64,000 nucleotides of DNA from Misgurnus anguillicaudatus (lineage: Eukaryota; Chordata; Actinopteri; Cypriniformes; Cobitidae): NCBI RefSeq assembly GCF_027580225.2, contig NC_073340.2, positions 37,949,501 to 38,013,500 of the forward strand, in the 5' to 3' direction. The notes under the pieces were generated by a model, which ran no database searches, was not told the origin of the DNA, and worked only from the letters and a program-made list of their open reading frames with translations. A program made the translations under genes and the position numbers. Below, in pieces: positions 54,496 through 64,000 of the stretch. The stretch's first letter is position 1, and every line of letters begins with the position of its first letter.

Positions 54496-56014
54496 TATAG
54501 CTGCAAGCAGCGATGGCGGGCCCTCGCACGTTTATTTACCGCTACACGGTGCCTCCGAGAAAACGATGCACGGTGGGCATGTGCATCAAGTGGGTAAATA
54601 TCAGTGGAATATTTCATGTTGCTACTGATCCATTTAGGTACTGTAGGTAAAAGAAACCCCACATTTTAGACAAATGGAGGTGCTAGTGAGACACTAAATA
54701 GACACGCCTTTATCTGACGTTTTTGTCAACACTTAACAGCCGACAACTCTGATGTGTTTGCCAAATTTAAATTTAATCTAAGCACGTCAAGAGCCTTAAA
54801 TATGCCTGAAATAATAGTAAACTTTGATGCATTGCCATGGGAACAGCGTTCGAGATGTCAAAAATTCCTTCGCATTTTAGCATCTACAATGTCTCGGCAT
54901 CATGTTGACCACTTCTGGTGTCAATAACATTATTTACCTAGAAGGAGTATTTAAAAGAACATCGCATGCAACTGTAATGCTTAAATAAGCCTTTAAAATG
55001 AAAGTAAAATTTGTCGCGTTGCCATAGGAACAACATTCGAGATATCAAAAATCCCTTCGCAATTTATCATCTACAATGTCTCAGCATCATGTTGACCACT
55101 TTTGGTGTCAATCGCATGAATATCCTAGAAGGAGTATTTAAAAGTTCACTGCATGAAACTGTAAGGTGTAAATATGCCTTTAAAATGAAAGTAAAGTTTG
55201 ACACGTTGCCATGGGAACAGCGTTCGAGATATCAAAAATCCCTTCGCAATTTATCATCTACAATGTCTCGTCATCATGTTGACCACTTTTGGTGTCAATT
55301 GCATGATTTTTCTAGAAGGAGTATTTAAAAGAACATTGCATGGAACTGTCAAAAAAATCCAGCTTTGTAACTGACACACTTCCTGCCGCCTGGTGGTGGC
55401 GCTATACCCGAGACTCACAATAGGCGCATCGATGCGATCGGAATCTTCAGATGAACAAACACCCCGCTTGTCATTACAATAAGACATTTTTTGCCATAGA
55501 TATTAGACACTTCCTGTTTCTTTGATTTCGCCATGACTTTGCCGCTTCGCCATGGCAACACCGTTCGAGATATCAAAAATCCCTTCGCAATTTAGCAAGT
55601 CCAATGTCTTGACATCATGATCACCATGTTTGGTGTCAATCCCATGAATCTCCTAGGAGGAGTATTCAAAAGTTCACCGCATGCATTTTTTAAACAATCC
55701 AAAATGGCGGACTTCCTGTTGGGCGGAGCTAAAATGTTAGAGGGCGAAAGTTGTTCGGGTCGATGAGATCTATATGCGTACCAACTTTCGTACATGTGCG
55801 TACATGCTTGCCCAATCTGTGCACCAATGTTTGTTTTTGCATTACAGGGGGCGCTACAGAGCCCCTGTGCCACGCCCGTGTTTCAGCCTTTGCATGAGCC
55901 TAGTGGTACGGGACTCTGACATGTGTGCCAAATTTCAAGAGTTTTCGAGTATGTTAAGGGACCCAAATTAGGTCAAGTGTTGAAAAAAAAAAAAAAAAAA
56001 AAAATAAAAATAAA
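54496..56014 (+). repeat. Array unit 6 (1519 bp, three modules)
   Basis: Modules near 54831, 55018 and 55205. The head GGGGGCGCTAG core is degenerate (atggaggtgctag). Confidence 0.85.
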
Positions 56015-57630
56015 TATAGCTGCAAGCAGCAATGGCGGGCCCTCGCACGTTATTTTACCGCTACACGGTGCCTTCGAGAAAACGATGCACGGTGGGCAAG
56101 TGCATCAAGTGAGTAAATATCAGTGGACTATTTAATGTTGTTACTGACCCATTTGGGGACTGTAGGTAAAAGAAACGCCACATTTTAGACAAACGGGGGG
56201 CTAGTCAGCCACTAAATAGACACGCCTTTATCTGACGTTTTTGTCAACACTTAACAGCCGACAACTCTGATGTGTGTGCCAAATTTAAAGTTAATCTAAG
56301 CATGCCAAGAGGCTTAAATATGCATGAAATAAAAGTAAAGTTTGACGCATTGCCATGGGAACAGCGTTCGAGATGTCAAAAATTCCTTCGCAATTTAGCA
56401 TCTACAATGTCTCAGCATCATGTTGACAACTTCTGGAGTCAATCGCATGAATATTCTAGAAGGAGTATTGAAAAGTTCACTGCATGTAACTGTCAGCCTT
56501 AAATATGCCGGAAAGTGAAAGCAAAGTTTGACACGTTGCCATGGGAACACCGTTTGAGATATCAAAATTCCCTTCGCAATTTATCATCTACAATGTCTCG
56601 GCATCATGGTCATCACATTTGGTGTCAATCGCATGAATATCCTAGAAGGAGTATTGAAAAGTTTACTGCATGCAACTGAAGGGCTTAAATATGCCTTTGA
56701 AATGAAAGTAAAGTTTGACGCGTTGCCATTGGAACAATGTTCGAGATATCAAAAATCCCTTCGCAATTTAGCATCTACTATGCCTTGGCATCATGTTGAC
56801 CACTTTTGGTGTCAATCGCATAAACATTCTAGGAGGAGTATTTAAAAGAACATTACATGGAACTGTCAAAAATATCAACCTTTGTGACTGCAACACTTCC
56901 TGGCGCCTGGTGGTGGCGCTATACCCGAGACTTACAATAGGCACATCGATGCGATCGGAATCTTCAGACGAACAAACACCCCGCGTGTCATCACTATAAG
57001 ACATTTTTTGCCTTAGATATTAGACACTTCCTGTTGCTCTGATTTCGCCACAACTTTGTCGCTTCGCCATTGCAACACCGTTCGAGATATCAAAAATCCC
57101 TTCGCAATTTAGCAAGTCCAATGTCTTGACATCATGATCACCACGTTTGGTGTCATTTGCTTGAATCCCCTAGGAGTAGTATTCAAAAGTTCACCGCATG
57201 CATTTTTTAAACAATCCAAAATGGCGGACTTCCTGTTGGGCGGAGCTAAAATGTTAGAGGGCGAAAGTTGTTCGGGTCGATGAGATCTGTATGTGTACCA
57301 ACTTTCGTAAATGTGCGTACATGTTTGCCCGATCTGTGCACCAATGTTTGTTTTGGCATTACAGGGGGCGCTACAGAGCCCCTGTGCCACGCCCGTGTTC
57401 CAGCCTTTGTCTGTTTGCAATGACGGACGACTCTAACGTCTGTGCCAAATTTCAAGAGTTTTCGAGTATGTTAAGGCACCCAAAATGCCCAAAAGTGTTA
57501 AAAAAAATAAAAATAATAAAAAAAAAAATAAAAATAAAAAAAAAAATAATAAATTCGAGCAAAAACAATAGGGCTTCGCACCTTTCGGTGCAGGCCATTC
57601 TGGCCTGCTCCTCGGTGCTCGGGCCCTAAA
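56015..57630 (+). repeat. Array unit 7 (1616 bp, three modules, hairpin end)
   Basis: Modules near 56350, 56535 and 56722. Hairpin end at 57553-57629. Confidence 0.85.
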
Positions 57631-59892
57631 TATAGCTGCAAGCAGCGATGGCGGGCCCTCGCACGTTTGTTTACCGCTACACGGTGCCTCCGAGAAAACG
57701 ATGCACGGTGGGCAAGTGCATCAAGTGGGTAAATATCATGCTGCTACTGACCCATTTAGGTACTGTAGGTAAAAGAAACCCCACATTTTAGACAAACGGG
57801 GGCGCTAGTGAGCCACTAAATAGACACGCCTTTATCTGACGTTTTTGTCAACAATTAACAGCCGACAAATCTGATGTGTTTGCCAAATTTAAAGTCAATC
57901 TAAGCACACCAAGAGCCTTAAATATGCCTGAAATAAAAGTAAAGTTTGACACGTTGCCATGGGAACAGCGTTCGAGATGTCAAAAATCCCTTCGCAATTT
58001 AGCGTCTACAATGTCTCAGCATCATGTTGACAACTTCTGGTGTGAATCGCATTATTTCCCTAGAAGAAGTATTTAAAAGAACATTGCATACAACTGTCAG
58101 GCTTAAATAAGCCTTTAAAATGAAAGTAAAAAGTTTGACGCGTTGCCATGGGAACAGCGTTCGAGATATCAAAAATCCCTTCGCAATTTAGCATCTACAA
58201 TTTCTCAGCATCATGTTGACCACTTTTGGTGTCAATCGCATGAAAATCCTAGGAAGAGTATTTAAAAGTACACCGCATGCAACTGTCAAAAAATCCCCCT
58301 TTTGTGACTGCCACACTTCCTGGTGCCTGTTGGTGGCGCTATACCTGAGACTCACAATAGGCACATCGATGCGATCGGAATCTTCAGACGAACAAATGCC
58401 CCGCTTGGCATCACAATAAGACATTTTTTGCCTTAGATATTAGACACTTCCTGTTTCTCTGATTTCGCCACAACTTTGTCGCCTCGCCATGGCAGGACCG
58501 TTCGAGATATCAAAAATCCCTTTGCAATTTAGCAAGTACAATGTCTCGACATCATGATCACCACGTTTGGTGTCATTCGCATGAATCCCCTAGGAGGAGT
58601 ATTTAAAAGTTCACCGCATGCGTTTTTGAAACAATCCAAAATGGCCGACTTTCTGTTTCTGTTATATAAATCTACTATGTCTTGGCATCATGTTGACCAC
58701 TTTTGGTGTCAATCGCATAAACATTCTAGGAGGAGTATTTAAAAGAACATCACATGGAACTGTCAAAAAATCAACCTTTGAGACTGCAACACTTCCTGGC
58801 GCCTGGTGGTGGCGCTATACCCGAGACTCACAATAGGCACATCGATGCGATCGAAATCTTCAGACGAACAAACACCCCGCATGGCATCACAATAAGACAT
58901 TTTTTGCCTTAGACATTAGACACTTCCTGTTTCTCTGATTTTGCCATAAATTTGTCGGCTCGCCATGGCAGAACCGTTCGAGATATCAAAAATCGCATGA
59001 ATATTCTAGAAGGAGTATTTAAAAGTTAACTGTATGCAACTGAAAGGCTTAAATATGCCTTTAAAATGAAAGTAAAGTTTGACAGGTTGCCATGGGAACA
59101 GCGTTTGAGATATCAAAAATCCCTTCGCAATTTATCATCTACAATGTCTCTGCATCATGGTGACCACTTTTGGTGTCAATCGCATGAAAATCCTAGAAGG
59201 AGTATTTAAAAGAACATTGCATGGAACTTTTAAAAAAATCCAGCTTTGTGACTGACACACTTCCTGGCGCCTGCTGGTGGCGCTATACCCGGGAGTCACA
59301 ATAGGCACATCGATGCGATCGGAATCTTTAGACGAACAAACACCCCGCGTGTCATTACAATAAGACATTTTTTGCCTTAGATATTAGACACTTCCTGTTT
59401 CTCTGATTTCGCCACAACTTTGTCGGCTCGCCATGGCAGAACCGTTTGAGATATCAAAAATCCCTTCGCAATTTAGCAAGTCCAATGTCTCGACATCATG
59501 TTCATCACTTTTGGTGTCAATCGCATGCATCCTCTAGAAGGAGTATTCAAAAGTTCACCGCATGCATTTTTTAAACAATCCAAAATGGCGGACTTCCTGT
59601 TGGGCGGAGCTTAAATGTTAGAGGGCGAAAGTTGTTCGGGTGGATGAGATCTATATGCGTACCAACTTTCGTACATGTGCGTACATGCTTGCCCAATCTG
59701 TGCACCAATGTTTGTTTTTGCATTACAGGGGGCGCTACAGAGCCCCTGTGCCACGCCCGTGTTTCAGCCTTTGCATGAGCCTAGTGGTACGGGACTCTGA
59801 CATGTGTGCCAAATTTCAAGAGTTTTCGAGTATGTTAAGGGACCCAAATTAGGTCAAGTGTTGAAAAAAATAAAAAAAAATAAAATAAAAAA
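57631..59892 (+). repeat. Array unit 8 (2262 bp, rearranged)
   Basis: Contains three copies of the ggtggcgctata spacer (near 58334, 58806 and 59274) instead of one. Internal junctions at about 58655 (gactttctgtttctgttata) and 58993 (tcaaaaatcgcatgaatatt) join parts of different units. Confidence 0.8.
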
Positions 59893-61238
59893 TATAGCTG
59901 CAAGCAGCAATGGCGGGCCCTCGCACGTTATTTTACCGCTACACGGTGCCTTCGAGAAAACGATGCACGGTGGGCAAGTGCATCAAGTGGGTAAATATCA
60001 GTGGACTATTTCATGTTGCTACTGACCCATTTAGGTACAGTAGGTAAAAGAAACCCCATATTTTAGACAAACGGGGGCACTAATCAGCCACCAAATAGAC
60101 ACGCCTTTATCTGACGTTTTTGTCAACACTTAACAGACGAAAACTCTGATGTGTGTGCCAAATTTAAAGTTCAACTAAGCACGCCAAGAGCCTTAAACAT
60201 GCCTGAAATTAAAGTAAAGTTTGACGTGTTGCCATGGGAACAGCGTTCGAGATGTCAAAAATTCCTTCGCAATTTATCATCTACAATGTCTCGGCATCAT
60301 GTTGATCACTTTTGGTGTCAATCGCATGAAAATCCTAGAAGGAGTATTTAAAAGTTTACCGCATGCAGCTGTAAGGTTTAAATATGCCTTAAAAATGAAA
60401 GTAAAGTTTGACAGGTTGCCATGGGAACAGCGTTTGAGATATCAAAAATCCCTTCGCAATTTATCATCTACAATGTCTCGGCATCATGTTAACCACTTCT
60501 CGTGTCAATCGCATGAAAATCCTAGAAGGAGTATTTAAAAGAACATCACATGGAACTGTCAAAAAAATCAACCTTTGTGACTGCAACACTTCCTGGCGCC
60601 TGGTGGTGGCGCTATACCCGAGACTTACAATAGGCACATGGATGCGATCGGAATCTTCAGACGAACAAACACCCCGCATTTCATCATAATAAGACATTTT
60701 TTGCCTTAGATATTAGACACTTCCTGTTTCTCTGATTTCGCCATGACTTTGCCGCTTCGCCATGGCAACACCGTTTGAGATATCAAAAATCCCTTCGCAA
60801 TTTAGCAAGACCAATGTCTTGACATCATGATCACCACGTTTGGTGTCATTTGCATGAATCCCCTAGGAGGAGTATTCAAAAGTTCACCGCATGCATTTTT
60901 TAAACAATCCAAAATGGCGGACTTCCTGTTGGGCGGAGCTAAAATGTTAGAGGGCGAAAGTTGTTCGGGTCGATGAGATCTATATGTGTACCAACTTTCG
61001 TAAATGTGCGTACATTTTTGCCCGATCTGTGCATCAATGGTTTTTTTTGCATTACAGGGGGCGCTACAGAGCCCCCGTGCCACGCCCGTGTTCCAGCCTT
61101 TGGATTTCTGCGATGACGGACGACTTTGACGTCTGTGCCAAATTTCAAGAGTTTTCGAGTATGTTAAGGCATCCAAAAAGTCCAAAAGTGTTAAAAAAAA
61201 AAAAAAAAAAAAATAATAATAATAATAATAATAAAAAA
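59893..61238 (+). repeat. Array unit 9 (1346 bp, two modules)
   Basis: Almost the same as unit 2 from head to tail, including cagacgaaaactctgatg and the unusual ggttttttttgcattacagg tail word. Confidence 0.85.
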
Positions 61239-62399
61239 TATAGCTGCAAGCAGCGATGGCGGGCCCTCGCACGTTTATGTACCGCTTCACGGTGCCTTCG
61301 AGGAAAACGATGCACGGTGGGCAAGTGCATCAAGTGGGTAAATATCTGTGGAGTATTTCATGTTGCTACTGACCTATTTAGGTACTGTAGGTAAAAGAAA
61401 CCCCACATTTTAGACAATCGGGGGCGCTAGTGAGCCACTAAATAGACATGCCTTTATCTGACCTTTTTGTCAACACTTAACAGCCGACAACTCTGATGTG
61501 TGTGCCAAATTTAAAGTTAATCTAAGCAGGCCAAGAGCCTTAAATATGCCTGAAATAAAAGTAAAGTTTGACGCGTTGCCATGGGAACAGCGTTCGAGAT
61601 GTCAAAAATTCCTTCGCAATTTATCATCTACAATGTCTCGGCATCATGTTGACCACTTTTGGTGTCAATCGCATGAAAATCCTAGAAGGAGTATTTAAAA
61701 GAACATCGGATGGAACTGTCAAAAAAATCCACCTTTGTGACTGACACACTTCCTGGCGCCTGGTGGTGGCGCTATAACCGGGAGTCACAATAGGCATATC
61801 GATGCGATCGGAATCTTCAGACGAACAAACACCCGCGTGTCATTACAATAAGACATTTTTTGCCTTAGATATTAGACAATTCCTGTTTCTCTGATTTCGC
61901 CATAAGTTTGTCGCCTCGCCATGACAGAACCGTTCAAGATATCAAAAATCCCTTCGCAATTTAGCAAGTCCAATGTCTTGACATCATGATCACTACGTTT
62001 GGAGTCAATCACATGTATCCCCTCGGAGGAGTATTCAAAAGTTCACCGCATGCATTTTTTAAACAATCCAAAATGGCCGACTTCCTGTTGGGCGGAGCTT
62101 AAATGTTAGAGGGCGAAAGTTGTTCGGGTCGATGAGATCTATATGTGTACCAACTTTCATACATGTGCGTACATTTTTGCCCGATCTGTGCACTACTGTT
62201 TGTTTTTGCATTACAGGGGGCGCTACAGAGCCCCCCTGCCACGCCCGTGTTCCAGCCTTTGGCTTTCGGCGATGACGGACGACTCTGACGTGTGTGCCAA
62301 ATTTCAAGAGTTTTCGAGTATGTTAAGGCCCCCAAAATGTTCAAAAGTGTTAAAAAAAATAAAAAAAATAAAAAAAATAATAATAATAATAAAATAAAA
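61239..62399 (+). repeat. Array unit 10 (1161 bp, one module)
   Basis: The shortest complete unit, with a single module near 61575. Confidence 0.85.
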
Positions 62400-63736
62400 T
62401 ATAGCTGCAAGCAGCGATGGCGGGCCCTCGCACGTTATTTTACCGCTACACGGTGCCTTCGAGAAAACGATGCACGGTGGGCAAGTGCATCAAGTGGGTA
62501 AATATCAGTGGACTATTTCATGTTGCTACTGACCCATTTAGGTACAGTAGGTAAAAGAAACCCCATATTTTAGACAAACAGGGGCGCTAATCAGCCACCA
62601 AATAGACACGCCTTTATCTGACGTTTTTGTCAACACTTAACAGACGAAAACTCTGATGTGTGTGCCAAATTTAAAGTTCAACTAAGCACGCCAAGAGCCT
62701 TAAACATGCCTGAAATTAAAGTAAAGTTTGACGTGTTGCCATGGGAACAGCGTTCGAGATGTCAAAAATTCCTTCGCAATTTATCATCTACAATGTCTCG
62801 GCATCATGTTGATCACTTTTGGTGTCAATCGCATGAAAATCCTAGAAGGAGTATTTAAAAGTTTACCGCATGCAGCTGTAAGGTTTAAATATGCCTTAAA
62901 AATGAAAGTAAAGTTTGACAGGTTGCCATGGGAACAGCGTTTGAGATATCAAAAATCCCTTCGCAATTTATCATCTACAATGTCTCGGCATCATGTTAAC
63001 CACTTCTCGTGTCAATCACATGAAAATCCTAGAAGGAGTATTTAAAAGAACATCACATGGAACTGTCAAAAAAATCAACCTTTGTGACTGCAACACTTCC
63101 TGGCGCCTGGTGGTGGCGCTATACCCGAGACTTACAATAGACACATGGATGCGATCGGAATCTTCAGATGAACAAACACCCCGCATTTCATCATAATAAT
63201 ACATTTTTTGCCTTAGATATTAGACACTTCCTGTTTCTCTGATTTCGCCATGACTTTGTCGCTTCGCCATGGCAGAACCGTTCAAGATATCAAAAATCCC
63301 TTCGCAATTTAGCAAGTACAATGTCTCGACATCATGATCACCACGTTTGGTGTCATTTGCATGAATCCCCTAGGAGGAGTATTCAAAAGTTCACCGCATG
63401 CATTTTTTAAACAATCCAAAATGGCGGACTTCCTGTTGGGCGGAGCTAAAATGTTAGAGGGCGAAAGTTGTTCGGGTCGATGAGATCTATATGCGTACCA
63501 ACTTTCGTAAATGTGCGTACATTTTTGCCCGATCTGTGCATCAATGGTTTTTTTTGCATTACAGGGGGCGCTACAGAGCCCCCGTGCCACGCCCGTGTTC
63601 CAGCCTTTGGATTTCTGCGATGACGGACGACTTTGACGTCTGTGCCAAATTTCAAGAGTTTTCGAGTATGTTAAGGCACCCAAAAAGTCCAAAAGTGTTA
63701 AAAAAAAAAAAAAAAAAAAAAAAATAATAATAATAA
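62400..63736 (+). repeat. Array unit 11 (1337 bp, two modules)
   Basis: Copy of units 2 and 9. Followed by a unit-3-type head, as unit 2 is. Confidence 0.85.
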
Positions 63737-64000
63737 TATAGCTGCAAGCAGCAATGGCGGGCCCTCGCACGTTTTTTTACCGCTACACGGTGCGTCCGAG
63801 AAACGATGCACTGTGGGCAAGGGCATCAAGTGGGTAAAATATCAGTGGGCTATTTAATGTTGTGAGCCATTTGGGGACTGTAGGTAAAAGAAACCCCACA
63901 TTTTAGACAAACAGGGGCACTAGTGAGCCACTTAAGAGACACGCCTTTATCTGACCTTTTTGTCAACACTTAACAGCTGAAAACTCTGATGTGTGTGCCA
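63737..64000 (+). repeat. Array unit 12, cut by window end
   Basis: Only the head is present; it carries the unit-3 variants gcgtccgagaaac and caagggcatcaagtgggt. Confidence 0.85.

Larger units (their letters stand above)
47226..64000 (+). repeat. Tandem array of 12 composite units with nested 187-bp modules
   Basis: Every unit begins tatagctgcaagcagc followed by rATGGCGGGCCCTCGCACG. Unit starts are 47226, 48555, 49880, 51582, 52898, 54496, 56015, 57631, 59893, 61239, 62400 and 63737; the last is cut by the window end. Order within a unit: (1) a head of about 335 bp, with a GGGGGCGCTAG core; (2) one to four copies of a ~187-bp module (gttgccatgggaacagcg, cccttcgcaatttatcatct, tcctagaaggagtatttaaa); (3) a spacer with cctggtggtggcgctatacc; (4) a diverged module copy; (5) a tail with acagggggcgctacagagcc; (6) an A-rich run; (7) sometimes a 75-79-bp hairpin end. 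Short frames recur because the units are similar. The family is a cyprinid-type repeat I recognise but cannot name. Confidence 0.93.

Noticed and set aside
47226..64000. Recurrent 60-150-codon open frames on both strands of the array (for example those starting MSYCDD.., MCTNFR.., MKFGTDV..)
   Set aside because: They overlap each other on opposite strands, start and stop at unit-specific places, run into A-rich tails as poly-Lys, and recur only because the units are similar. No known domain was seen. A dN/dS test across units would settle it.
47226..64000. CRISPR-like array of regularly spaced repeats
   Set aside because: Repeats are long, nested and adjacent, with no unique spacers and no cas genes, in a vertebrate genome.

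Overview
The window reads as nuclear DNA of a teleost fish, most likely a cyprinid relative of zebrafish. Introns are short with vertebrate GT/AG ends, there are many long CA/GT microsatellites and many small inverted-repeat transposons of kinds common in cyprinids, and the gene order resembles human 10q26.13. Seven protein-coding genes can be assembled exon by exon. This assignment comes from recognising sequences by eye; no database was searched.

Layout: 1-1974 (+) the last six exons of a carboxypeptidase X gene (cpxm2). 9493-14531 (+) an uncharacterised NERD-domain protein. 23466-19596 (-) bub3, the spindle-checkpoint WD40 protein. 27952-27165 (-) an HMX3-type homeobox gene, probably hmx3b. 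33636-29604 (-) acadsb, mitochondrial short/branched-chain acyl-CoA dehydrogenase. 36053-34525 (-) pstk, the kinase for selenocysteine tRNA. 36507-44239 and onward (+) the first seven coding exons of a poly(ADP-ribose) glycohydrolase (parg). pstk and parg are divergent and share a 453-bp promoter with a perfect NRF-1 palindrome. The genes are linked by old synteny, not by a common pathway.

Between and inside the genes are microsatellites, several MITE families (some nested or paired head to head), L2 LINE remnants and a truncated Harbinger element (45115-46591).

From 47226 to the end of the window, presumably inside a parg intron, lies a tandem array of 12 units. Each unit starts with the same ~335-bp head and ends in an A-rich tail. 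Units contain 1, 2, 3 or 4 copies of a ~187-bp module, so unit lengths are quantised (about 1.16, 1.34, 1.52 and 1.70 kb). Each unit carries one to three GGGGGCGCTA-type cores resembling the CTCF motif, all in the same direction. The catalytic exons of parg are not in the window.

The points most worth a second look are this quantised array with its CTCF-like cores, and three introns (one in bub3, two in acadsb) where the only frame-preserving, homology-preserving junction is not GT-AG.
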